From NCBI GenBank assembly GCA_049890035.1, contig JBMHCG010000058.1, positions 1-11,268 on the forward strand: a stretch of DNA of 11,268 bases, read 5' to 3'. Positions 1 through 7,764 of this stretch are shown piece by piece (position 1 is the stretch's first letter; each line of letters opens with the position of its first letter). Made by a program: the position numbers and the translations under genes. The stretch comes from UBA11891 sp049890035. GTDB lineage: Bacteria; Bacteroidota; Bacteroidia; Flavobacteriales; Flavobacteriaceae. The notes under the pieces are model-generated. The model worked only from the letters and a program-made list of their open reading frames with translations. It ran no database searches and was not told the DNA's origin.

Positions 1-1
1 G

Positions 2-286
2 ATGCTTCGTAAGGTAAGCGGCAATCCACTTACATCAGAGATCACCGGGATGGTCAGTTGGCAGAACACCTTCGAGATGGGCGTATCGGCACGTTCCAAT
101 AGCTCTTTTTCACTACTTTCCTTTATCAATATAAGCGGCATCCAGCTGGGCTATGCCTACGAAACACCCCGCAGCAACCAACTGGCAGGATTGGGACTGA
201 AAACACACGAACTTATTTTACGATTCCAGTTTGGGGAGTCGGAAACAACACCTGTAGAAGGTGAGAATTTACCAACAGATGAGTAG
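2..286 (+). CDS. PorP/SprF-family outer-membrane protein, C-terminal fragment (partial)
   Basis: The frame is open from the window edge to a TAG at 284-286 and encodes 94 residues. The ATG at position 2 is probably an internal methionine, because family members are roughly 300 residues and only the last third is present. The pattern ending in GIQLGYAYE, then a GLGLKTHELILRFQFG stretch (about residues 46-78), matches the last beta-strands of PorP/SprF proteins, which end in a similar 'SHEIMLRFxF' strand. These are outer-membrane barrels linked to type IX secretion and gliding in Bacteroidota, often paired with large adhesin-like proteins. A short acidic tail (ETTPVEGENLPTDE) follows the last strand. 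It points away from the sugar genes and is probably unrelated to them. The family call rests on the C-terminal pattern only. Confidence 0.72.
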   Translation: MLRKVSGNPLTSEITGMVSWQNTFEMGVSARSNSSFSLLSFINISGIQLGYAYETPRSNQLAGLGLKTHELILRFQFGESETTPVEGENLPTDE

Positions 287-337
287 TTGATGCGTAGTTT
301 TTTTAAAGTGTAGCGGAATGCTGTATTAAATGCTATA

Positions 338-361
338 GTCTTTAAAGACAAATTCGAATTT
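338..361. other. Two abutting 12-base perfect palindromes in a convergent gap
   Basis: GTCTTTAAAGAC at 338-349 is directly followed by AAATTCGAATTT at 350-361; each equals its own reverse complement. They lie in the 164-base gap between the PorP/SprF-like stop and the sulfatase stop, so a bidirectional transcription end is possible. Neither has a loop or a clear adjacent T-run, and the region is AT-rich, so chance is possible. No gene is seen in 287-450. Confidence 0.25.
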
Positions 362-450
362 TTAAAGATTAAAAAAAGATCAACTGGGAAAAAAATAAGG
401 AAATCTAAATTGAATCGATACATCAAAGGGTTTTAGCCACAAAAAAAGTT

Positions 451-2235
451 CTATTGAATGGGAACAAGGTGTATGGATTTTAATTCAATGGATTTTTCAG
501 TTCCCATTTTAGCGGTATGCAGTCGAAGGGGATACGTACCTTTTTTAAAAGACAATTCACCTACTTTATAATAGTTCCACTTCATCGCAGGTGCTTCTTG
601 CTCTCGAGGCACCCTATCGTAGACAGGAAGGGCTATGGGTTCAAAAACAGGTAATCCTTGTATGAACAATGTATTTTGGTTGGCTTGAAGGAACAATTCA
701 GTAGCTTGATTTTGTGGGTCGAGTCCGTACTCAAAATAAACTTCGTAGCGTGTTGGTGCATGCACCAATAATTCCCATTCTGCATAGGCAGAAGGGAGGG
801 TCCAATAATCAATCCAATCATGAGCCCATCCGTGCAAACTGTGATATGCAATGCCAGTATGTCTTCGGTCTTTACGAAAAGCAAAGGGAGGATGGAGTTG
901 GGCCTGACTGGCTTCCAAATGTATGGTTGGTGAAGAGGGAAGACCTAACTGGAATGGGAGGATTTTTGGTGTTTTGGGCAATTGCTTTTCCCATTGATTA
1001 AAAGACATCATTAATGCGTCTTTGAGCTGAGTCAAACTATCTTGTAGATTGTTTTTTTGCGCTGGGTCGTTCGCAAGGTTATACAAACCGTCCCGAGTAA
1101 GTAACAAGCTGTCTTTAAGAATACGTATTCGCTTGCCCCAATTTTCATAAAGAGTCCTTTTAGGGATGGATTGATCAGTAAATAATTGTGGGACAAAGCT
1201 AATTCCGTCTAAGGGATTTTTTGGAGACGTATCTATTTGAGTTAATTCCAATAGTGAAGGTAAAACATCAATATGCGCCCAGGCACCTTCTATGCGTTTG
1301 GCGGAGGGAATCTTTCCTGGCCAGCGGATGGCAAAGGGGACACGAACCCCCCCTTCGTCGACACTTCCTTTTCGCCCTTTGAATCCGTTATTATAACGGT
1401 TGGTCAGTGGTCCATTGTCTGAAAGGAAGATTACAATGGTTTCGTTTTCGATACCCATTTGTTCTAATTGATCCAATAGCCTTCCAAAATTCGCATCAAT
1501 ATTTTCAGTCATTCCATAAATGGCTGCAGTAAAATCATCCAGTCCCTTTTCTTGATATTTTTCAAAATAGGCATCCGGAACATGTAAGGGGGTGTGTGGC
1601 GTTTGGAATGCAACATAACAAAAGAAGGGTTGGTTTTTTTGTTGTGAATCTTTCATAAAAGATAGCGCTTCATCGGAAAGCACATTGGGTAGATAGCCTT
1701 GTGTACGAAAAGATTTCCCGTCTTTTTCAACCTCCATATCAAAGTAACTAGGGTAATGTCCAGAAGTAAATCCAGTAAAATGGTCAAAACCTCGAGCCAA
1801 GGGGTGATAGGGGTAATTGCTGCCATTGTGCCATTTTCCAAAAATAGCAGTCCGGTAGCCTGCGTTCTGAAATAGGTTCGCCATCGTTTCTTCCTTTAGT
1901 TGCATCCGCTCACGCCCCCTTGTTACGCCATGTACACCGGTACGCTGGTAATAACGCCCTGTTAAAAGACTGGCACGGGTCGGTGCGCAAACAGGACTGA
2001 CATAAAATTGAGGAAAATAGCTGCTTTCGGAGAAGAATTGGTCCAATCGAGGCGTTTGAATTTGAGAATTTCCGTGGAACCCCAAATCCCCATAGCCTTG
2101 ATCATCAGTTAGAATTAAAAGAATATTTGGTGGGGTATTTTTTGAATGCTCACATTGATATAGTAGTAGCATGGATAGAACCAAAATCATTTGTGGAACG
2201 CTCGTATTTTTCAAAAGCAGAAAATTTTTCGTCAT
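451..2235 (-). CDS. Family S1 (arylsulfatase A-like) sulfatase with C-terminal beta-sandwich module
   Basis: A 594-residue formylglycine-dependent sulfatase that should hydrolyse sulfate esters on a glycan. Seen: a hydrophobic N-terminus ending at Cys28 (LLYQC, a relaxed lipobox), so probably a lipoprotein; metal ligands in LTDDQGYGD (Asp44, Asp45); the CAPTR signature at 83-87 with Cys83 as the residue converted to formylglycine; GKWH at 133-136; PHTP at His214; SDNGP with Asp273-Asn274; and FKGRKGS at 285-291. The catalytic domain ends near residue 420. Residues about 437-594 start with IHLEASQA and end with a strand pattern typical of CBM6/35-like or DUF5077-like beta-sandwiches, probably binding sugar. 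The start is fixed by a 4-base ATGA overlap with the ThuA gene upstream, implying translational coupling. Met16 is an alternative start that would give a shorter signal. All key residues are present. The sulfated sugar cannot be named from sequence alone. Confidence 0.93.
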   Translation of the reverse strand: MTKNFLLLKNTSVPQMILVLSMLLLYQCEHSKNTPPNILLILTDDQGYGDLGFHGNSQIQTPRLDQFFSESSYFPQFYVSPVCAPTRASLLTGRYYQRTGVHGVTRGRERMQLKEETMANLFQNAGYRTAIFGKWHNGSNYPYHPLARGFDHFTGFTSGHYPSYFDMEVEKDGKSFRTQGYLPNVLSDEALSFMKDSQQKNQPFFCYVAFQTPHTPLHVPDAYFEKYQEKGLDDFTAAIYGMTENIDANFGRLLDQLEQMGIENETIVIFLSDNGPLTNRYNNGFKGRKGSVDEGGVRVPFAIRWPGKIPSAKRIEGAWAHIDVLPSLLELTQIDTSPKNPLDGISFVPQLFTDQSIPKRTLYENWGKRIRILKDSLLLTRDGLYNLANDPAQKNNLQDSLTQLKDALMMSFNQWEKQLPKTPKILPFQLGLPSSPTIHLEASQAQLHPPFAFRKDRRHTGIAYHSLHGWAHDWIDYWTLPSAYAEWELLVHAPTRYEVYFEYGLDPQNQATELFLQANQNTLFIQGLPVFEPIALPVYDRVPREQEAPAMKWNYYKVGELSFKKGTYPLRLHTAKMGTEKSIELKSIHLVPIQ

Positions 2236-3041
2236 TGATCACTTTTATAGGCGGGTTGTATGGTTGATTCACTTTTGTTGTATTTTCCTTCCGCGGCCCA
2301 TCGAAACCCTCGCATTTGCATTGTAATTACTTCTTTGGTATTGAAATCTGTAAGATTATGTCCAATGGAAGAATAAAAAATTCTTCCGTTCCCATAGTTT
2401 TTTTTCCAGACCACAGGCATGGTACTTCCCTTGAGGGAGTTTTCTATTTCACCTGTATCATTATACCTGTCTTTTACAAATTCTGAGACAGCTAGCACTT
2501 TGATATTTGGATCCACTAACATATAATACTGTTCCGTATCAAAAACATTAAAGTTTGAAATACCTTTTGTTATGGGGTCATTCTTGTCAATAATTCTAAC
2601 GGAATAATCGATTTTACCTCCTGGATGGAAAAGGAATTGCCCACCGATTAAAAATTGATATAGTAAGTTTTCACGAAATGCATCACCCAATCCCCCATGC
2701 CAACCTGCTAGGCCTGTTCCATTCATAACTGCTTTTTCTAAACCTTTAAATTGCTCATCAGTTATTTTTCCCATCGTCCAAATTTGAATAATCAAATCGG
2801 TTTGACTCATTATTTTTTCATTTGTGTAAACCGACAAATTATCAAATACCATTACATTGGCACCCTCTGCTCGCAATTTGGGAACAAATAAATCAAGGCT
2901 CTCTTTTGGCTTGTGACCTTCCCATCCCCCGTATACATAAATGATGTTTTTTCCCTGTAATGAGGCTTGTTCATTTTTTATTGATTGCGATAATCCATTG
3001 AAGGAGATGAAAATAAACAGCACGAAAAACTTTCTCAACAT
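2232..3041 (-). CDS. Secreted ThuA-domain protein
   Basis: A 269-residue protein with a ThuA-like (trehalose utilisation A, glutamine-amidotransferase-like) fold over about residues 31-255. Seen: GGWEGHKP at 38-45, GWHGGLGDAFR at 113-123, GGQFLFHPG at 133-141, EQYY at 170-173, MPVVW at 208-212 and a GRIFYSSIGH stretch at 219-228, all conserved ThuA landmarks. The frame is open to an ATG at 3080, but the start at 3041 is preferred because it gives a compact signal peptide (MLRKFFVLFIFISFNGLSQS) with probable cleavage near residue 18-20; the longer start would put an unusually long, charged stretch before it. It is exported, but no lipobox is seen. In rhizobia ThuA works with the Gfo/Idh/MocA protein ThuB in converting trehalose through 3-keto sugars. 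Here it is coupled to a sulfatase and neighbours two Gfo/Idh/MocA genes, so a role in oxidised-sugar processing is inferred. The reaction of this subgroup is not established. Confidence 0.88.
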   Translation of the reverse strand: MLRKFFVLFIFISFNGLSQSIKNEQASLQGKNIIYVYGGWEGHKPKESLDLFVPKLRAEGANVMVFDNLSVYTNEKIMSQTDLIIQIWTMGKITDEQFKGLEKAVMNGTGLAGWHGGLGDAFRENLLYQFLIGGQFLFHPGGKIDYSVRIIDKNDPITKGISNFNVFDTEQYYMLVDPNIKVLAVSEFVKDRYNDTGEIENSLKGSTMPVVWKKNYGNGRIFYSSIGHNLTDFNTKEVITMQMRGFRWAAEGKYNKSESTIQPAYKSDQ

Positions 3042-3370
3042 AATGGAAAACAGATATTTAGCACTTATTCTGAAACGCATACGAATTTGTTAATTTATTT
3101 TTCTTTTGTTTGGTTATATATGAATCAAAATAGAAACTAAAGTAGATCAATAATTTGTATTACGGCCGACGTCAATTAATCTTGAACAACGAGCTGTATT
3201 GCTAGATAGTCAAACGCTTTGGCGTAGTGTCTGTCACTATACATTTACCCAGGGAACCAAGTATATGTCAAAAAATCTAGATAAACCCCCTTTCACTTTG
3301 ATAAAGAGATTCAATTAGGGACGCTTTCGTAAAAAGCATTTGTAACATTACTAAAAATCATTTGATAGCA
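3042..3370. other. 329-base gap upstream of the ThuA-sulfatase pair
   Basis: Probably carries the promoter of the ThuA-sulfatase pair and the end of the Tat oxidoreductase transcript. Seen: AATTTGTTAATTTA at 3084-3097, whose reverse complement is close to a motif found before other genes here; a 5-base hairpin TAGTG/CACTA at 3225-3239; and a 5-base hairpin GCTTT/AAAGC at 3323-3337, without a T-run, that could weakly mark the end of the upstream gene. One plus frame stays open over 3154-3318 but has no start near its beginning and resembles nothing recognised. No RNA gene was identified. Confidence 0.4.
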
Positions 3371-4825
3371 TCACATTTCAAACCCTTTTCTGTAGGTTCT
3401 ACCAACAAACTGATTCGCTTCTTCCAAGTTGGTAATTTTCATATTAGCCCCATCCCAAACAAGTTTTTTACGCCCATAGAATTCCAAATTACCTTGGCTA
3501 TTTTCTTTGCGTAGCAGATAGCTTCGAATAGCTAGATTCCCCATGAGAACAGTTTCCGTCATGGGCCCGGCATAGTCGAAAGAAGAAGTAAGGTTTTTGT
3601 GCTCCTTACTATCAAAACCTGCTTTACACGCATCTACCCATTTTCGTTGGTGTCCATATTCGGGTTCACTCATCTCTTCTTCTTCCGGGCCAAAGTGTGT
3701 CGTACCATCTTTACGGTACAACTTGGGCATCAGCGGCGAACTATCATTGATATTGGTTGAAATGACACCCTTTTCCCCAATAATTAAAACTCCATTGGCA
3801 CTATTTTTTCCTCCTATGTCAGAGTTGACAGGAATTAAATCGGGGTGTGCTGGTCGAATGCCACCATCACTCCAGGTCATTTTAATGGGTGCTTTGGTTT
3901 TCTGGGTTGCGTCAAAATTAAGGCTAATGAAAGACGATGCAGGGCAACCTTCTGGGTGGTAGTCAGGTGTCCACATCTGAGAAAAGATAGTTCCTACACT
4001 ACATTCTGCCGATAGGGGATAACCCAGGCCGAGTGTTCGAAAAGGAATATCAATCAAATGGCATCCGACATCACCGAGCGCACCCGTTCCGTATTCCCAC
4101 CATCCTCTCCAGTTGAAGGGGTGCATGTTTGGAGTATAGGGTTTCATCTTTGCTGGGCCAAGCCATAAGTCCCAATTTAAGGCATCCGGTTTTAAACTAG
4201 CATCCGCTTTTGGCATGGCTATTCCTTGGGGCCAAACAGGTCGATTTGTCCATATATTAACTTCTTTAATAGTACCCAACTCATTGGAGTCAATCCAATG
4301 TTGAACCATATTTAATAAGGGATTGGATCCCCCCTGGTTGCCCATCTGCGAAACAATTTTTTTCTCGCGTGCCATTTCCGTCAGTATTCGCGCTTCACGA
4401 ATGTTATGTGTCATTGGTTTTTGAACATAAACGTGTTTCCCACGGTTCATAGCAAAGGCTGCTGCGGGGCCATGCACATGATCGGGTGTGGAAATGGTTA
4501 CTGCATCTATGTCTTTTTCTTTATCAAGCATAATGCGGTAGTCATCATATAATTTTGCTTTTGGGAATTTTTTGACTGTTTGTGCTGCACTGCCTGAAAA
4601 ATCCACATCGCAAAGGGCTGTAACCCGTTCACGACCTTGCACCGAGGCATTGTTTATGTCACTAGCTCCTTTACCTCCGGCACCAATGGCAGCAATATTG
4701 AGCTGATCGCTTGGGGCCATATATCCTTTCCCTCCCAGAACATGCCTGGGAAGTATGAATACAGAGGAGGCGAACATTATTTTCTTGTTGAATTCACGTC
4801 TGGAATGGGTAGGGTTTTTACTCAT
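3371..4825 (-). CDS. Tat-exported Gfo/Idh/MocA-family oxidoreductase
   Basis: A 484-residue NAD(P)-dependent oxidoreductase of the Gfo/Idh/MocA family, predicted periplasmic. Seen: a twin-arginine signal (SRREF, Arg9-Arg10) followed by a hydrophobic stretch; a Rossmann fold starting at about residue 41 with GAGGKG at 48-53; STPDHVHG at 112-119; a cofactor/catalytic QKP at 135-137 where most relatives have EKP; and GDVGCHLIDIPF at 251-262 with Asp252 and His256 in the usual catalytic-helix position. Like Zymomonas glucose-fructose oxidoreductase, Tat export would let it fold with its nucleotide in the cytoplasm. The reading frame runs upstream to 5047, but those 74 codons are cysteine-rich, not protein-like and would bury the Tat signal, so the ATG at 4825 is chosen. 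Family members oxidise or epimerise sugars; some relatives (GH109) cleave glycosides through an NAD-dependent route. The substrate is unknown. Context of sulfatase, fucosidase and ThuA points to a glycan-derived sugar. Confidence 0.92.
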   Translation of the reverse strand: MSKNPTHSRREFNKKIMFASSVFILPRHVLGGKGYMAPSDQLNIAAIGAGGKGASDINNASVQGRERVTALCDVDFSGSAAQTVKKFPKAKLYDDYRIMLDKEKDIDAVTISTPDHVHGPAAAFAMNRGKHVYVQKPMTHNIREARILTEMAREKKIVSQMGNQGGSNPLLNMVQHWIDSNELGTIKEVNIWTNRPVWPQGIAMPKADASLKPDALNWDLWLGPAKMKPYTPNMHPFNWRGWWEYGTGALGDVGCHLIDIPFRTLGLGYPLSAECSVGTIFSQMWTPDYHPEGCPASSFISLNFDATQKTKAPIKMTWSDGGIRPAHPDLIPVNSDIGGKNSANGVLIIGEKGVISTNINDSSPLMPKLYRKDGTTHFGPEEEEMSEPEYGHQRKWVDACKAGFDSKEHKNLTSSFDYAGPMTETVLMGNLAIRSYLLRKENSQGNLEFYGRKKLVWDGANMKITNLEEANQFVGRTYRKGFEM

Positions 4826-5247
4826 TGTTACGTCTATTTGTTGATTGTATGTAATTGATTTCTTCAAAGCACGCGCTTGGCTTATGATGCATTTTAAAGT
4901 ACAGTTTGTAGATGAGATGTAATCTATCTGTAAAACGACCAATAGGGATTTGCATCTTTGTTTGGTATGGATATGCAGTAGGTAACAAACTACTCTTTTG
5001 TTGCGTATGCATTTATTTATGAATATTCTTTCATCAATATACACCAAATTGATAGGAAGTGCAATTTTTACTTCAGAATGGTTTTTTCTTTAGATTATAT
5101 GTTTCCTTCTTATGGTTTCTATGTTTTTGTTCTATTTCTTGACTCATACTGTTTTAAAACATTTTCTGTAAATTAAGGACGCTAAACAGATTCAAACGGG
5201 GATTTACCATAACCGTTCAATAAAACTAAATAAATCGATCTAACAAG
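4826..5247. other. 422-base divergent intergenic region between two oxidoreductase genes
   Basis: Should hold promoters for the minus-strand Tat oxidoreductase and the plus-strand cytoplasmic oxidoreductase. Seen: a perfect 12-base palindrome TGTTTTAAAACA at 5150-5161, 86 bases before the plus-strand start, a possible operator; GAAGT/ACTTC inverted arms around 5056-5074; and CAAATTGA at 5046-5053, one base off the reverse of the Bacteroidota -7 box TAnnTTTG, which would give the minus gene a leader of roughly 200 bases. A leader this long could hold regulatory structure, but no riboswitch was recognised. Confidence 0.35.
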
Positions 5248-6306
5248 ATGCGAAAACTTCGTGTATTAGTCGTGGGATGTGGAAATATGGGAAGCTCACA
5301 TGCTGAGGCATATGAAAAGCATCCTGGTTTTGAAATTTGTGGGTTGGTTTCTAGGGGTTCAAGTAAAGATGAACTTTTGACCAGGCTTCAAAAGCACTAT
5401 CCACTCTTTAATAACTATGCAAAGGCATTGATTGAAACCCAGCCTCATGCTGTATGTATTAACACCTATCCTGATACACATGAAGAATTTTGTTGCCAGG
5501 CATTGCAAAGGGGATGTCATGTGTTTGTAGAAAAACCTATTGCAACCACAGTAGAGGGGGGGAGACGTGTATGGAAATTGGCGAAGAATAAAAAAAGAAA
5601 AGTTGTTATCGGATATATACTTAGACACCACACAGTATGGCAACAATTTGTTTCAGCTGCAAAGAAACTAGGAAAACCATTGGTTATGCGAATGAATCTT
5701 AACCAACAAAGTTCGGGGCAAATGTGGACGGTACACAAAAATCTTATGCAGTCTTTAAGCCCTATTGTAGATTGTGGAGTACATTATTTGGATATTATGT
5801 GCCAAATGACAGCATCACGTCCATTGAGTGTTGCTGCCATAGGTGCTCGATTAACCCACGCGATTCCAGAAGATCAATACAATTATGGTCAGTTGCAAAT
5901 ACGATTTGATGATGGTTCTGTTGGTTGGTACGAAGCCGGTTGGGGCCCCATGATGAGTGAAAATGCATATTTCATAAAGGATGTAATCGGTCCGCAAGGA
6001 GCCGTTTCACTAAAACAGGAAGAAAAAGCTTCCGACGATGTCGATGGTCATACCCAAACAGACACGATGCGAATTCACCACGCAGCAATTGATGAAAACA
6101 ACCAATTTGTGCAAAAAGATACTCTCAAAACATTTTCTAAGTCCCCATCACATCAAGATTTATGTTATGCGGAACAAGATTTTTTTTTCAATGCAATTCA
6201 AAATGATTTCGATTTAGAACAACATATAGAAGACGCTATACATAGCCTTCAAATTGCTCTGGCTTGCGATGAAGCAGTGAAAACGGGTAAAAACGTACTT
6301 CTGTAA
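5248..6306 (+). CDS. Cytoplasmic Gfo/Idh/MocA-family oxidoreductase
   Basis: A 352-residue dehydrogenase of the Gfo/Idh/MocA family with no signal peptide, so cytoplasmic. Seen: an N-terminal Rossmann fold with VVGCGNMGSSHAE (glycine motif at residues 10-15); NTYPDTHEEF at about 72-81; the canonical VEKP at 94-97 with Lys96 as the cofactor-contacting catalytic lysine; and DCGVHYLDIM at 175-184 with Asp175 and His179 in the expected helix. Length is normal for the family. The first ATG immediately precedes the Rossmann strand, so the start is secure; the leader is A-rich with no Shine-Dalgarno site. It is divergent from the Tat family member and shares little beyond the fold, so the two are not recent duplicates. 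Likely role: oxidation or reduction of an imported sugar, perhaps a fucose- or keto-sugar released by the locus. The exact substrate is not deducible. Confidence 0.92.
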   Translation: MRKLRVLVVGCGNMGSSHAEAYEKHPGFEICGLVSRGSSKDELLTRLQKHYPLFNNYAKALIETQPHAVCINTYPDTHEEFCCQALQRGCHVFVEKPIATTVEGGRRVWKLAKNKKRKVVIGYILRHHTVWQQFVSAAKKLGKPLVMRMNLNQQSSGQMWTVHKNLMQSLSPIVDCGVHYLDIMCQMTASRPLSVAAIGARLTHAIPEDQYNYGQLQIRFDDGSVGWYEAGWGPMMSENAYFIKDVIGPQGAVSLKQEEKASDDVDGHTQTDTMRIHHAAIDENNQFVQKDTLKTFSKSPSHQDLCYAEQDFFFNAIQNDFDLEQHIEDAIHSLQIALACDEAVKTGKNVLL

Positions 6307-6374
6307 TGGCTGATTTTTTCTGATTAAAAGAGGAGAAAACAAACAAAGGGCCTTGCTCAATTTGATTTTAACAA

Positions 6375-6400
6375 CAGTTTCCTTTTTGATGGAGAAACTG
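6375..6400. terminator. Weak hairpin between converging genes
   Basis: CAGTTTC (6375-6381) and GAAACTG (6394-6400) can pair as a 7-base stem around a 12-base loop. It lies between the oxidoreductase stop at 6306 and the fucosidase stop at 6442, where both transcripts should end. No T-run follows on either strand, so an intrinsic terminator is only a possibility. Confidence 0.2.
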
Positions 6401-6441
6401 GAAATGCGAAAGACACAGATGAAGGGATTTGAAATTAGTGC

Positions 6442-7764
6442 TTAAAAAATTTCAATCACAATGACAGTATCTATTGATTTTTTCTCAATGGAGTTCAGAT
6501 CAATCGTAATTCCCAACGCATTTTTTATGTATTTGAGTTTTTTTTCTGAATTAAATAAACGGATTGATTTGATCTTTACGGGTATTGGGTCAAGGTGAAG
6601 ATAGTTGACCGTTTCATCCAAAAGGTGTAAATAAACGGTACTTCCTTTTTGAGTTGACACCCATGCTTCATTCGGTGCAATGGGGCCCCGATCGGTTCCA
6701 TATATGCTTTCTCCATATACCTTGAGCCAGTCCCCTATTTCAATCAATGATTGTTTGTGTTCTTCTTGAATTTTTCCATTTGGCATGGGTCCCACGTTCA
6801 ATAAGAGATTACTTCCATAGCCTGCTGCTTTGACTAAATATTGAATCAGTTCCTTGGTTGATTTGTGTTTCCGATCTTGTAAATTAAACCCCCATGACCC
6901 ATTAATGGTTTCGCAAACTTCCAAAGGGACGCTCCCAATTTGATTCGCAGGCGTTCCCCATCCAGTGGTGTTTTTTCCGGGCAAATCTTTTTCGAACATT
7001 TGAAAATCTTCACCTTCAATAATACCCAGATGGTGGTTGTTCCCTATCAAAGCTTGGGGTTGTAATTGGTGGATAAGACTGTAAATTTCATCGTAGTGCC
7101 AATCCACTTTTAGTTGACCAAATTGTTTTCCATCCCACTCTTTTTGATCCCAGTGACCATCGAACCAAATTCCACCAATCGGCCCGTAATGAGTTAACAG
7201 TTCGGTAAGTTGTGATTTCATAAACGAAATATAATCGTCCCAATTTCCTTTTCCACGACCTGAAATACCCTTTCCAGTTCGACCTCGAGGATAATAATCA
7301 TCTCGATTCCAGTCCAATAAGGAATAGTAGAAAAATAGTTTGATTCCTTCTTTGTGGCATGCTTCGGCAAGTTGTTTTAAAATATCGTTGCCATAGGGTG
7401 TTGCATCAACGATGTTGTATTCTGTGGCAGTCGAATGAAACATAGAAAAACCATCGTGATGTCTGCTGGTAATGGTTATGTATTTCATTCCCGCTTGTTT
7501 TACCACTGACACCCACTCTTCAGGATCAAAGGCCACTGGATTAAAAAAATTTGGTAGTTTTTCGTATTCTGATTTACTGATATTTTGATTGTTCATCACC
7601 CACTCTCCATCACCTAGGATACTGTATACGCCCCAGTGAACAAAGAGTCCAAAGCGTGCCTCTTTAAACCATTCACGGGCTTGGATATTTTCAGCACTCG
7701 GTTGGTACCCCTTTTGTGCCTGTAAAGAAAAACAGAATCCGATGAGAAGACTTTTGAAAATCAT
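6442..7764 (-). CDS. Secreted GH29 alpha-L-fucosidase
   Basis: A 440-residue glycoside hydrolase family 29 enzyme; GH29 removes terminal alpha-L-fucose with retention. Seen: signal peptide MIFKSLLIGFCFSLQA with probable cleavage after Ala16; the N-terminal WFKEARFGLFVHWG stretch (HWG at 43-45); TSRHHDGF with His102-His103; WNRDDYYPRG near 152-160; and GGIWFDGHW with Asp202 as the expected nucleophile. The acid/base is less certain: Glu250, Glu252 or Glu258 in the EGEDFQMFEKDLPG stretch, or Glu285 in CETINGSWGF. A small C-terminal beta domain closes the protein at about residues 370-440. The frame is open to an ATG at 7827, but starting at 7764 places the signal peptide at the N-terminus. No type IX sorting domain is seen, so a periplasmic location is likely. 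With two sulfatases nearby, a sulfated fucose-containing glycan is the likely source of substrate. Confidence 0.95.
   Translation of the reverse strand: MIFKSLLIGFCFSLQAQKGYQPSAENIQAREWFKEARFGLFVHWGVYSILGDGEWVMNNQNISKSEYEKLPNFFNPVAFDPEEWVSVVKQAGMKYITITSRHHDGFSMFHSTATEYNIVDATPYGNDILKQLAEACHKEGIKLFFYYSLLDWNRDDYYPRGRTGKGISGRGKGNWDDYISFMKSQLTELLTHYGPIGGIWFDGHWDQKEWDGKQFGQLKVDWHYDEIYSLIHQLQPQALIGNNHHLGIIEGEDFQMFEKDLPGKNTTGWGTPANQIGSVPLEVCETINGSWGFNLQDRKHKSTKELIQYLVKAAGYGSNLLLNVGPMPNGKIQEEHKQSLIEIGDWLKVYGESIYGTDRGPIAPNEAWVSTQKGSTVYLHLLDETVNYLHLDPIPVKIKSIRLFNSEKKLKYIKNALGITIDLNSIEKKSIDTVIVIEIF

Noticed and set aside
714..1001. Plus-strand frame inside the first sulfatase
   Set aside because: Antisense to a well-supported sulfatase domain and without protein-family features; the same holds for other frames inside the sulfatase, oxidoreductase, fucosidase and DUF4838 genes.
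3042..3080. Longer start of the ThuA protein at 3080
   Set aside because: It adds 13 residues before a complete signal peptide; the ATG at 3041 gives a normal exported N-terminus.
3154..3318. Open plus-strand stretch of 54 codons in the ThuA upstream gap
   Set aside because: No start codon near its beginning, no similarity recognised, and the only ATG leaves a very short peptide.
4826..5047. In-frame 74-codon N-terminal extension of the Tat oxidoreductase
   Set aside because: The stretch is cysteine-rich and not protein-like, and it would place the twin-arginine signal in the middle of the protein. It is more likely an untranslated leader.
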